NCBI GenBank assembly: GCA_910588655.1
Contig: CAJUPJ010000001.1
Coordinates: 1 to 64,000, forward strand
DNA length: 64,000 bases
Source of the DNA: an uncultured Lachnospiraceae bacterium
GTDB taxonomy: Bacteria; Bacillota; Clostridia; Lachnospirales; Lachnospiraceae
Direction: 5' to 3'
The stretch's first letter is position 1, and every line of letters begins with the position of its first letter. Below the pieces are notes generated by a model, which saw nothing but the letters and a program-made list of their open reading frames with translations, was not told the DNA's origin and made no database searches. Below are positions 53,083-61,467 of this stretch, one piece after another. A program made the position numbers and the translations under genes.

Positions 53083-54147
53083 ATGGATAAGAAAACTGTT
53101 ATAACTGGCATGTCAGGAGGCGTTGACTCTTCTGCTGTGGCATATATTCTTAAAGAACAGGGGTATAATGTAATTGGGGTGACAATGCAGACATGGCAGG
53201 ATGGCTGTGTGCCAGGGGAAGCATGTGGAGGGAGTTCTGCCATAGAAGATGCACGCCGTGTTGCAGGGCAGCTTGGAATTCCATACTATGTAATAGATTT
53301 CCAGCAGGAATTCCGCCGGAAAGTAATTAATTATTTTATAGATGAATATAAAAAGGGGTGTACCCCTAACCCCTGTATTGCATGTAATAAATATATTAAG
53401 TGGGAGGCGCTTTTAAATTATGCCAGGGAAAACGGTGCAGATTATATTGCAACAGGACATTATGCACGTATAATAAAGCTTCCTAACGGGCGTTATACAG
53501 CCTGCCGTTCGGAAGCAGGCAGGAAAGACCAGACTTATGTGCTGTACGGGCTTTCACAGGAACAGCTTTGTCATACACTTATGCCAGCAGGGGATTACAC
53601 TAAAGAAGAGATACGCGCCATTGCAAAGAAAGCTGGTTTAAATGTGGCGGATAAAAGCGAAAGCCAGGATATATGTTTTATACCTGATGGCAATTATGCA
53701 GGTTTTATTGAAAGGGAAACGGGGAGTAAATGTGAAGCAGGCAGTTTTGTTGATGAAGATGGCAATGTGCTTGGGATGCATAAAGGAATTGAGAATTATA
53801 CAATAGGACAGAGAAAAGGGCTTAATCTCCCTGCAAAACAGCCATACTATGTAAAAAGGATTATTCCAGAAACAAATGAAGTAGTATTAGGTGATGCAGA
53901 TAGTGTATTTACAGATACAGTATTTGCGGATAATATAAATTATATGGCAACAGAAGCTTTAAATGAACCACGCAGGCTTGTGGCTAAGATAAGATATGCA
54001 CATGCAGGTGCATGGTGTGAAGTTATACCACTGCCTGGCGGACGCCTTGAATGTCACTTTGATGAAAAACAGAGGGCGGTAACACCAGGACAGGCTATAG
54101 TTTTTTATGAAGATAATTATGTATTTGGTGGTGGAAGGATAAGCTGA
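53083..54147 (+). CDS. mnmA: tRNA 2-thiouridine(34) synthase MnmA
   Basis: A 354-residue enzyme of normal length. It has the ATP-pyrophosphatase P-loop GMSGGVDSS (residues 9-17), the active-site Cys in NPCIACNKYIKW, the second catalytic Cys in SQDICFI and the C-terminal beta-barrel. It puts sulfur on U34 of tRNAs for Lys, Glu and Gln. A ribosome site (AAAGGCAGGG) precedes the ATG, 19 bases after the GDPD gene, so the two are probably cotranscribed. Confidence 0.95.
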   Translation: MDKKTVITGMSGGVDSSAVAYILKEQGYNVIGVTMQTWQDGCVPGEACGGSSAIEDARRVAGQLGIPYYVIDFQQEFRRKVINYFIDEYKKGCTPNPCIACNKYIKWEALLNYARENGADYIATGHYARIIKLPNGRYTACRSEAGRKDQTYVLYGLSQEQLCHTLMPAGDYTKEEIRAIAKKAGLNVADKSESQDICFIPDGNYAGFIERETGSKCEAGSFVDEDGNVLGMHKGIENYTIGQRKGLNLPAKQPYYVKRIIPETNEVVLGDADSVFTDTVFADNINYMATEALNEPRRLVAKIRYAHAGAWCEVIPLPGGRLECHFDEKQRAVTPGQAIVFYEDNYVFGGGRIS

Positions 54148-54151
54148 AAAA

Positions 54152-54421
54152 TTAATTTTTATCTGTATATAAAATACGTTGTATACTTTTGGGTGAAAGG
54201 AAATATTTATCTGCAAGCTGTTTTATAGAGTGTCCGCCTGCATAGTCTTTTTTTATCTGGGAATTACGCTTTACAAGTTCTTTGCGTGTCCCAGACTGTT
54301 CACCCCAGTGACGGCGTGAGTCCTTGCGTCTTGGTATATAAATGCTTTCTCCAGATACATATTCCTGTATCTGTTCAAGAAGTTCTGCTGGAAGGACTTC
54401 TTCTGCTCTTTTATAGCCCAT
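54152..54421 (-). CDS. CD3324-type small DNA-binding-like protein
   Basis: The 89-residue protein starts MGYKRAEEVLPAELLEQIQ and has GESIYIPRRKDSRRHWGE and a C-terminal helix-turn-helix-like KQLADKYFLSPKSIQRILY. It matches the CD3324-type small proteins of Clostridia, which resemble the Mor activator. AGGAGG 5 bases upstream fixes the ATG at 54421. It converges on mnmA with 4 bases between stop codons. A small open frame with a strong ribosome site lies upstream on the same strand. Confidence 0.8.
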   Translation of the reverse strand: MGYKRAEEVLPAELLEQIQEYVSGESIYIPRRKDSRRHWGEQSGTRKELVKRNSQIKKDYAGGHSIKQLADKYFLSPKSIQRILYTDKN

Positions 54422-54488
54422 ATCTGCCTCCTGAACCATTTAAAATCTGGCAAGTACCGGCTATATGGCGTTCTCTGGGAACTATTAG

Positions 54489-54566
54489 TTATAAGTTCTT
54501 TAAATCCGGTGCTATGCCAAGAATAGTGTATTTCTTTACATTGTCAAACTTAAAATGTGTAAACAT
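54489..54566 (-). CDS. Small open frame (25 codons)
   Basis: The frame MFTHFKFDNVKKYTILGIAP and five more residues is preceded by AAAGGAGGA at ideal distance. It ends 67 bases before the CD3324-type gene on the same strand. It could be a leader peptide, a free small protein, or the undamaged start of a decayed gene. No homologue is known to me. Confidence 0.4.
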   Translation of the reverse strand: MFTHFKFDNVKKYTILGIAPDLKNL

Positions 54567-54570
54567 ATAA

Positions 54571-54831
54571 AAATCCTCCTTTCGTTAAAATCTGTGGTTT
54601 ATAATATTAAAAGTATTATAACACATTGTTTTCTGCCTTTCTTTAAAATCTGGTGCATCAGGTAAACATAATAATTATAACATCTATAAGAAGAAATGCC
54701 AATTCCTAAAAACTTTTAGAAAAAATTTTGTGGAAGCAGAAACTTCACTTTATAATACTTATATGTTAAAATAAATAACAGTAATAATTATGGTAATAAG
54801 ACTACATATATAAATATGTGGTGGTAAAGAA
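54571..54831. other. Divergent intergenic region
   Basis: AT-rich DNA between divergent units. A TATAAT (54751-54756) with a weak TTGTGG 17 bases earlier could drive the EAL gene; the spacer has a GAAG/CTTC dyad. No gene seen. Confidence 0.4.
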
Positions 54832-56598
54832 ATGGGGTATTTTATGACACATAGGGAAAAGGCAGAACAGCTCCTGCAACAGCAGTACCACTGTTCACAG
54901 GCATTATTTGGGGCATTTGCAGAAGAAATTGGTTTAGATTTAAAGACAGCATTTAAGATTAGTACATGCTTTGGCGGAGGGATGCGCCAGGGCGGTATAT
55001 GTGGCTGTATTACAGCTGCTATGCTTGTGCTGGGGATGGCAATAGGGTTTTATGATTCCCAGGATAAGGAGCTGGAATTATATGTTAATAAAAAGACAGA
55101 TGAGTTTATAAAACGTTTTACTGGACAGATGCATGGGGATATTAACTGCCGTGATATCTTAGGAAGGGATATATCAGAACCAACGGGGATGGCGTCTATA
55201 CGTAAAGAAGGGCTTATACTTAAAAAATGTCCAAGGGCGTTAAATGCCAGCATTGATATATTAGAGGATATGTTAAAGGAACATCTTAAATATATAACCG
55301 AGAGCAGTATAAGCTTAGAAGATATTCCTGAGGATAATGAAATGCAGAGCCTGCTTAAATCTGTTAGCAAGCTGTGCCGTTTCAGGAGGAATGTCAATAA
55401 CCTTTTATATTCATCATCAAAAGAAATAGGTTTTATACAGTTTGATATACGTAAATTTAAAATAGTAAATGATTTATATGGTGAGAAATTCGGGGATGAG
55501 GTTTTAGATTTTATTATAAACAAGTTAAAAGAAAGCTGTAAAGATAAACAGTTTTTTATAAACCTGCGCAGTGACGTATTTATGATTGTAACAGAATATA
55601 ACAGTGAAGAAGAGCTTGTAGAATTTATACAGGAATTTGACTCCAAGGCAAGTTATTTTAAAAATATAAAGCTGCAGATGTCATATGGCATTTATACAGT
55701 AGAAGATAAGAAAATGGAACTGCGCCAGATGGAGGACAGGGCGGCAATGGCAAGGAAGGCTGCCAAAAATAATATTTTAAAAAATATTTTATTCTATAAA
55801 GAGCAGTTTAAGGATTCACTCTATAACAGGAAGTTTATTGAAGAAAATATGCAGGCGGCTATTGCAGAGAAACAGTTTTTAATGTACTTACAGCCTAAAT
55901 ACAGTATTGCAAAGAATGAAATTATAGGGGCAGAAGCACTTGTAAGATGGAAAAATCCTGAACGTGGAATGATTTATCCTGACCAGTTTATACCTGTTAT
56001 TGAAGAGAATGGTTTTATAAGAAAGGTTGATTATTATATATGGGAGAAGGCATGCAGCTTTATAAGGAAGTGCATGGACTATGGAATTAAGACATGTCCT
56101 GTTTCTGTAAATGTGTCAAGGGTGCATTTGCGTGATGACGAATGTTTATATGTGCTTTCTAATATGATAGAAGAGTATGGAATTCCCAAAAACCTTCTTG
56201 AACTTGAAATAACAGAAACAGCAGATAACCAGCAGATAAGCCTTAAAGCATTACAGTTAAAGGAAGAGGGGTTTACACTGCTTATGGATGATTTTGGAAG
56301 CGGTTATTCTTCTTTAAATATCCTGCTTGAAACACCATTTGATGTAATTAAGCTTGATAAAAAGTTTATAGAAAATATGATGCTTTCAGAGAAGGGAAGG
56401 CTTTTGCTGGAGCAGGTGGTTTCAATGGCTGGCAAGCTTGACCTGGGGCTGCTTGCAGAAGGAGTAGAAACAAAAGACCAGATAGAACTTTTGCAAAGCA
56501 TAGGATGTGACCAGGTACAGGGTTATTATTATGCAAAACCTATGCCAGAAGAAGAATTTTTTGAGCTGTTAAAACAGCAGGCAGAGGTTATGGTTTAA
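54832..56598 (+). CDS. C_GCAxxG redox domain fused to degenerate GGDEF and EAL
   Basis: A 588-residue protein of three parts. Residues 1-150 match the C_GCAxxG_C_C redox family: YHCSQALFGAF, the CFGGGMRQGGICGC cluster, INCRDILG and KKCPRALN keep all the cysteines. Residues 195-335 are a GGDEF fold with RSDVF where GGDEF should be, so it should not make c-di-GMP. Residues 340-585 are an EAL domain with all catalytic motifs (EALVRW, ELEITET, DDFGSGYSS, KLDKKFI, AEGVET). It probably degrades c-di-GMP under redox or metal control. ATG at 54832 or 54844. Confidence 0.88.
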   Translation: MGYFMTHREKAEQLLQQQYHCSQALFGAFAEEIGLDLKTAFKISTCFGGGMRQGGICGCITAAMLVLGMAIGFYDSQDKELELYVNKKTDEFIKRFTGQMHGDINCRDILGRDISEPTGMASIRKEGLILKKCPRALNASIDILEDMLKEHLKYITESSISLEDIPEDNEMQSLLKSVSKLCRFRRNVNNLLYSSSKEIGFIQFDIRKFKIVNDLYGEKFGDEVLDFIINKLKESCKDKQFFINLRSDVFMIVTEYNSEEELVEFIQEFDSKASYFKNIKLQMSYGIYTVEDKKMELRQMEDRAAMARKAAKNNILKNILFYKEQFKDSLYNRKFIEENMQAAIAEKQFLMYLQPKYSIAKNEIIGAEALVRWKNPERGMIYPDQFIPVIEENGFIRKVDYYIWEKACSFIRKCMDYGIKTCPVSVNVSRVHLRDDECLYVLSNMIEEYGIPKNLLELEITETADNQQISLKALQLKEEGFTLLMDDFGSGYSSLNILLETPFDVIKLDKKFIENMMLSEKGRLLLEQVVSMAGKLDLGLLAEGVETKDQIELLQSIGCDQVQGYYYAKPMPEEEFFELLKQQAEVMV

Positions 56599-56613
56599 CA
56601 TGGAGGGCAGTTT

Positions 56614-57939
56614 ATGCGCAGTAAAGCAGATATGTATAATTTATTTATGGATATTGCAAAGGCTGATAACAGGATTTTAGCAGTATATATGAATGGTTCA
56701 AGGACAAATAAAAATGTGCCAGAGGATATTTTCCAGGATTATGATATAGTATTTGTAGTAAAGGAAACAGGGTCTTTTATAAATGATAAGGACTGGATTA
56801 AGAAATTTGGAAATATTTTATATATGCAGTACCCAGATGAAAGTGAGGAAAATCCAGGTGATAAAGAGAATTTTTATGGCTGGCTGATGCAGTTTGATGA
56901 TGGAAACAGGATTGACCTTCATGTGGAAACAGTTATACATGCTAAAGAGAATATTCTTAATGACAAGCTTTGCAGGATTTTACTGGATAAAGAAAATATC
57001 CTGCCAGATATACCAGAAGCGTCGGATAGGGATTACCATGTAAAAAAGCCTTCAGAGGTCCGGTTCAGGGAATGTATAAATGAATTCTGGTGGTGCAGCA
57101 ATAACCTGGCAAAAGGTTTATGGCGTGAAGAGATGCCTTATGTACAGGATATGGCAAACTTTGTTGTACGTAAGCAGCTTGAAAAAATGCTGTCATGGAA
57201 GGCTGGAATAATAACAGGCTTTAGTGTCAGTACAGGCAAATCAGCAAAGTACCTGTATAAGTGGATTGGAAAGGAAGAATACCATGAATACCTGGATACA
57301 TACTTTGGAGGCAGCATAGAGGAAGCATGGGAAGCAGTTTTTAAAATGTGTAATTTATTTAACTCTGCAACAGAATATGTGGCTAAAGGACTTGGGTATA
57401 CATATAACATCAAGGAGGCAAAAGCAGCAGAAACCTTCCTTAAACATGTAAGAAACCTTCCAAAAGATGCAACAGAAGTCCTCCCATCCATTGTTCCAGA
57501 AGGAAACCCTCCAGAAAAGATGCCATCTGGAATAAAGAAGCTGTACATATACGATGCATATGGAGAAAAAAACGGCAAAAGAATAACAGAGAAGGATTTA
57601 AACAGGCTGCTGGAAGATATACGTAACAAAGAAGGCGTTGGGATTTCCTTATATAAAGACCCGGATTTAGAGGGGGATTATATGCAGATTGAAGCCAATA
57701 ATAATTTAATCTTTTTACAGTATGTTGAGAATTATTGTATGGCAGATGAATGTGTTTATTCCTGTTTTAATCCGGATTACCTGTACTCAGACGAATGGTC
57801 GCCTATAGATGCTTCCGACGGGCAGTCAGTTATTTTAATGCGTTATACAATGGAGGATGCAGGGCTTGCTGCAAAATGTGTTGAATACTTTGTGCGTACA
57901 GGACAGTTATATCCGGGAATGGCATGGCTTAGGGAATAA
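56614..57939 (+). CDS. ANT(6)-like nucleotidyltransferase with extra C-terminal domain
   Basis: A 441-residue protein. Residues 1-285 resemble streptomycin 6-adenylyltransferases: MNGSRTNKN then DYDIVFVV with the metal-binding Asp pair, and IDLHVET. Such enzymes adenylylate aminoglycosides, but many chromosomal relatives have unproven substrates. Residues 300-441 are an additional domain I do not recognise (acidic, with YSDEWSPID and a closing MAWLRE). Ordinary ANT(6) proteins stop near residue 285. It starts 15 bases after the EAL gene and is probably in the same operon. Confidence 0.8.
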   Translation: MRSKADMYNLFMDIAKADNRILAVYMNGSRTNKNVPEDIFQDYDIVFVVKETGSFINDKDWIKKFGNILYMQYPDESEENPGDKENFYGWLMQFDDGNRIDLHVETVIHAKENILNDKLCRILLDKENILPDIPEASDRDYHVKKPSEVRFRECINEFWWCSNNLAKGLWREEMPYVQDMANFVVRKQLEKMLSWKAGIITGFSVSTGKSAKYLYKWIGKEEYHEYLDTYFGGSIEEAWEAVFKMCNLFNSATEYVAKGLGYTYNIKEAKAAETFLKHVRNLPKDATEVLPSIVPEGNPPEKMPSGIKKLYIYDAYGEKNGKRITEKDLNRLLEDIRNKEGVGISLYKDPDLEGDYMQIEANNNLIFLQYVENYCMADECVYSCFNPDYLYSDEWSPIDASDGQSVILMRYTMEDAGLAAKCVEYFVRTGQLYPGMAWLRE

Positions 57940-57975
57940 GGGTGCGTGGTAATTTACAGTTATTCTTTGTTTGTG

Positions 57976-58039
57976 TTTTTGTACGGGCGGACGGTTTCTG
58001 TGCTCTGGCAAGAAAAACCGTCCACCAATCCACACAAAA
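57976..58039. repeat. Dispersed repeat, copy C (64 bases, ends only)
   Basis: GGACGGTTTCT (57989-57999) faces AGAAAAACCGTCC (58011-58023). The right half, read backward, matches the left end of copy D over 38 bases with one change, including GTGTGGATTGGTGGAC. It looks like the two inverted ends of the element with the middle removed. Confidence 0.75.
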
Positions 58040-58080
58040 GCATCAACACCATTAAACTATAAATTATCCAAACAAGTTTT

Positions 58081-58758
58081 TTACACACTTAATACAGTTC
58101 CATCATATGTAACCAGCCAGTAGTCTTTCATTGTCCCATTTTCAAATGAGTTTCTTTTCTTTTTTGTGCCGCCCTGTTCAGGAAATTTATCTGAATATTT
58201 ATATGAACATAAGGTATTTTCTGCAGAAATGCTATTTTTGAAATTAATAGTTATTTCTGTATCTGTAAGCTGGATATCATATATTACAGAGCCTGAAAAT
58301 ATTTTATCCAGCTGTGCCATATTTTCTTTATACGCGTTATGTCCAAGCCAGGGATTATATTTTTCCTGGAATAAAGGGTGACATTCAATAACCCTGTCAT
58401 TTAACAGGACATGTTCAGGTGCATTCCATATACAATACACAAGCCAGCGTATTCCAGAGTTTGTCTGGAACTTAATGCCGAAAAATCCAGGACCTCCCAT
58501 TCCATAAGTGCCACAGCATGTACTGGTTTCAAGGATTTTGCTGTTTATAATGTTTTCAATTCCAAATTCTTCTATATACAATGGCTTCCCAAGCATAATA
58601 GTTTCATTATGGGATGGCAGGTAATCAAATACAGGGTATTTTTTAACACTTTCAAATCCCCTTGACTGCCAGAGTTCCTTATCACTGTTATTTATTATAA
58701 TATAATTTTCATTAACAAGCCCCATGTCAAGGTTTAAAAATTTATTTTTCTTAGACAT
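58081..58758 (-). CDS. Hypothetical protein
   Basis: I do not recognise this 225-residue protein. It has no signal peptide or membrane segment. A central CCGTYGMGGPGFFG stretch is glycine-rich, and WLVYCIWNAPEH follows; the rest is mixed alpha/beta in composition. It sits between a repeat copy and cysK on the same strand as the sulfur genes, with its own start 23 bases after cysK, so it may be cotranscribed. A sulfur-related role would be a guess. Confidence 0.68.
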   Translation of the reverse strand: MSKKNKFLNLDMGLVNENYIIINNSDKELWQSRGFESVKKYPVFDYLPSHNETIMLGKPLYIEEFGIENIINSKILETSTCCGTYGMGGPGFFGIKFQTNSGIRWLVYCIWNAPEHVLLNDRVIECHPLFQEKYNPWLGHNAYKENMAQLDKIFSGSVIYDIQLTDTEITINFKNSISAENTLCSYKYSDKFPEQGGTKKKRNSFENGTMKDYWLVTYDGTVLSV

Positions 58759-58781
58759 AATAATCCCCCATGCCGCCTGGT

Positions 58782-59714
58782 TTAATTTGTGAAAAGCGGA
58801 GTTGAATAATACCTGTCCCCGCTATCCGGCAGTAGTACAACTATTGTTTTGCCTTTGCTTTCTTCTTTCTTGGCAGTATTTATTGCGGCACATAATGCAG
58901 CACCTGAGGATATGCCGGTTAATATCCCTTCTTCTTTTGCAAGTTCTTTACTATAATTAAAAGCATCCTCATCGCTTATAGTAATTATTTCATCGTATAT
59001 TTTTGTATCTAATATTTTTGGGACAAATCCTGCACCTATCCCCTGGATTTTATGTGCTCCTGCTGTACCATTTGAAAGCACAGGGGAATTTTCTGGCTCT
59101 ACTGCTATAACTTGGATATCAGGATTTTTCTCTTTTAAATATCCGCCTGCACCAGTAATTGTACCGCCAGTACCCACACCAGCAATAAAAATATCAGTCT
59201 GCCCGTCTGTGTCTTCCCAGATTTCAGGGCCTGTTGTTTTTCTGTGCGCTTCAGGGTTAGCAGGGTTTTCAAACTGTCCTGGTATAAAACTTCCTTCTAT
59301 ATTATCTGCGATTTCTTTTGCTTTTTCTATAGCGCCATTCATTCCTTTGCTTCCATCTGTAAGTACAATTTCTGCACCATATGCTTTAATAATATTCCTG
59401 CGTTCAACGCTCATTGTTTCTGGAAGCACAATAATTAATTTATATCCTTTGGCAGCAGCAATAGCAGCAAGCCCGATTCCTGTATTGCCTGATGTTGGTT
59501 CAATAATTACTGCACCAGGTTTAAGCCTGCCATTTTTTTCTGCATCCTCTATCATCTCTTTTGCAATCCTGTCTTTTGCGCTTCCTGACGGGTTAAAATA
59601 CTCAAGCTTTGCAAGCAGCCTTGCTTCAAGATTATATTTTTTCATAATATTTGATAATTCTATAAGTGGCGTATTTCCAATAAGTGCATCAGCACCATTA
59701 TAAATTTTAGACAT
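58782..59714 (-). CDS. cysK: Cysteine synthase
   Basis: A 310-residue PLP enzyme of the O-acetylserine sulfhydrylase family. PLP lysine is in NPSGSAKDR; the substrate loop TSGNTGIG, the GVGTGGTITG phosphate-binding loop and the PDSGDRY end are all intact. It makes cysteine from O-acetylserine and sulfide. The ATG at 59714 has GGAG upstream; an open frame extends 26 codons further but without a ribosome site. It lies 55 bases after metY, forming a sulfur assimilation operon. Confidence 0.95.
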   Translation of the reverse strand: MSKIYNGADALIGNTPLIELSNIMKKYNLEARLLAKLEYFNPSGSAKDRIAKEMIEDAEKNGRLKPGAVIIEPTSGNTGIGLAAIAAAKGYKLIIVLPETMSVERRNIIKAYGAEIVLTDGSKGMNGAIEKAKEIADNIEGSFIPGQFENPANPEAHRKTTGPEIWEDTDGQTDIFIAGVGTGGTITGAGGYLKEKNPDIQVIAVEPENSPVLSNGTAGAHKIQGIGAGFVPKILDTKIYDEIITISDEDAFNYSKELAKEEGILTGISSGAALCAAINTAKKEESKGKTIVVLLPDSGDRYYSTPLFTN

Positions 59715-59769
59715 ATATATTCTCCATTTTAATAAAAAATATCTTAACAATATATTTCTATATTTAATC

Positions 59770-61074
59770 TTATATACTTTTAAATGCCTCATCTAAATCT
59801 TCAATAATATCGTCTATGTTTTCAGTACCAATAGACAGCCTTATTGTATTTGGCTTAATTCCCTGCTCCTCTTTTTCCCTGGCACTAAGTTCTGCATGTG
59901 TCGTTGAAGCAGGATGTATTACAAGTGATTTAACATCTGCTACATTAGCAAGCAGTGAAAAAAGCTCAAGATTGTCAATAAAATCTTTGGCTTTTTGTTC
60001 ATCACCTTTTATTTCAAATGTGAATATTGAACCTCCCCCATTTGGAAAATACTTTTTATAAAGCCTCTGCTGTTCCTGGTCTTCTGATACATATGGGTGG
60101 TGTATTGCTTCAACTAAAGGCTGTTTTTTAAGGTAATCAATTACTTTAATAGCATTAGAAACATGCCTTTCTACCCTTAATGATAATGTTTCAAGACCCT
60201 GTAAGAAAATCCATGCATGGAATGGTGAGAGGGTAGCGCCCATATCACGCAGCAGAATAGCTCTTATCCTGGTAACAAAAGCAGCAGCACCAGCAGCTTC
60301 TACAAAACTAATCCCATGGTAAGAAGGGTCTGGGTCTGTAAGCTGTGGGAATTTTCCAGATGCTTTCCAGTCAAACTTTCCTGCATCTACAATAACACCG
60401 CCTATTGTTGTGCCATGTCCGCCTATAAATTTTGTTGCTGAATGGATAACTATATCTGCACCATATTCTATAGGACGTATAAGGTATGGTGTACCAAATG
60501 TGTTATCTATAACAAGTGGTATATTGTGTGCATGTGCAATTTTGGCAATTGCTTCAATATCCGTAACCTCTGAATTAGGGTTTCCAAGTGTTTCAATATA
60601 AAGTGCTTTGGTATTATCCTGTATTGCTTCCTCAAATGATTTTGGATTTAACGGGTCAGCAAATGTTGTTTTTATATTGTAGCTGGCGAGGGTGTGTGCC
60701 AAAAGATTATATGTACCGCCATAAATATTTTTTGCTGCTACAATGTGTCCGCCCGCAAATGCAAGGTTCTGTATTGTATATGTAACTGCTGCTGCCCCAG
60801 AAGCTGTAGCTATTGCGGCAGCACCGCCTTCAAGTGCAGCAATCCTTTGTTCAAAAACATCCTGTGTAGGGTTTGTAAGCCTTCCATAAATATTACCTGC
60901 ATCTTTAAGTGCAAACCTGTCTGCTGCATGTGCAGAATTATGGAATACATATGATGATGTCTGGTAGATAGGAACAGCCCGGGCATCTGTAACAGGGTCT
61001 GGGGTTTCCTGTCCAGCATGGAGCTGGATTGTTTCAAATTTAAAATTTCTGTCTTTGTATGGTTTCTTTGTCAT
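59770..61074 (-). CDS. metY: O-acetylhomoserine sulfhydrylase
   Basis: A 434-residue enzyme of the Cys/Met metabolism PLP family. The PLP lysine lies in SATKFIGGHGTT, with IYGRLTNPTQ and ETLGNPNSEVTD as family motifs. Length and opening (FKFETIQLHAGQ) fit O-acetylhomoserine aminocarboxypropyltransferase, which makes homocysteine from O-acetylhomoserine and sulfide. AAAGGAG precedes the ATG. A strong promoter lies upstream and cysK downstream. Confidence 0.94.
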   Translation of the reverse strand: MTKKPYKDRNFKFETIQLHAGQETPDPVTDARAVPIYQTSSYVFHNSAHAADRFALKDAGNIYGRLTNPTQDVFEQRIAALEGGAAAIATASGAAAVTYTIQNLAFAGGHIVAAKNIYGGTYNLLAHTLASYNIKTTFADPLNPKSFEEAIQDNTKALYIETLGNPNSEVTDIEAIAKIAHAHNIPLVIDNTFGTPYLIRPIEYGADIVIHSATKFIGGHGTTIGGVIVDAGKFDWKASGKFPQLTDPDPSYHGISFVEAAGAAAFVTRIRAILLRDMGATLSPFHAWIFLQGLETLSLRVERHVSNAIKVIDYLKKQPLVEAIHHPYVSEDQEQQRLYKKYFPNGGGSIFTFEIKGDEQKAKDFIDNLELFSLLANVADVKSLVIHPASTTHAELSAREKEEQGIKPNTIRLSIGTENIDDIIEDLDEAFKSI

Positions 61075-61107
61075 ATTATAGTCTCCTTTATTCTTGAATT
61101 AAGATAT

Positions 61108-61136
61108 ATATTAAACCTAATTACCTACAATGTCAA
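61108..61136 (-). promoter_or_regulatory. Promoter of metY-cysK
   Basis: Minus strand: TTGACA (61136-61131), a 17-base spacer and TAATAT (61113-61108). The spacer holds a TAGGTAATTAGGT direct repeat that could bind a sulfur regulator. Confidence 0.72.
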
Positions 61137-61180
61137 TATGTAAATAGGATTAAAGAGGGATAATTTATAGTTATATTGTG

Positions 61181-61310
61181 TTTTTTGTGTGGATTGGTGG
61201 ACAGTTTTTCTTGCCAGAGCCAGAATATTACATAACAGGACACGCTTCCGCTACAATACAATGTAATTTAGCAGTACACATAGAAACCATGCGTCCCCAT
61301 CCACCCAAAA
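61181..61310. repeat. Dispersed repeat, copy D (130 bases)
   Basis: It starts TTTTTTGTGTGGATTGGTGG, contains the core TGCCAGAGCCAGAATATT, and ends in an imperfect inverted copy of its start (GTCCCCATCCACCCAAAA). It lies between the divergent metY and MMPL promoters. Confidence 0.75.
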
Positions 61311-61341
61311 TAAAAGTTTATAAATTATTTATAATTAAAAG

Positions 61342-61399
61342 ATTGACTGTTAGTCATTTTTATGTTATTGTACTTAACAGGAAATGACCAACAGTCATT
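61342..61399 (+). promoter_or_regulatory. MMPL promoter with two TetR-style operators
   Basis: TTGACT (61343-61348), a 17-base spacer and TATTGT (61366-61371). ATTGACTGTTAGTCAT (61342-61357) overlaps the -35; AATGACCAACAGTCATT (61383-61399) lies just past the predicted start. The two dyads match at 13 of 14 core bases in opposite orientation, the usual layout for TetR repression. No tetR gene is in the window. Confidence 0.68.
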
Positions 61400-61467
61400 T
61401 ATTCTTGCAGATGCTATGGTACGGTTATTATGTACCAGGCTGGATTCTGGGAAAGGTGGATAAGAGG

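Noticed and set aside
61384..61467. N-terminal extension of the MMPL protein
   Set aside because: The ATG at 61384 lies inside an operator and lacks a ribosome site; AAGGTGG supports 61468.
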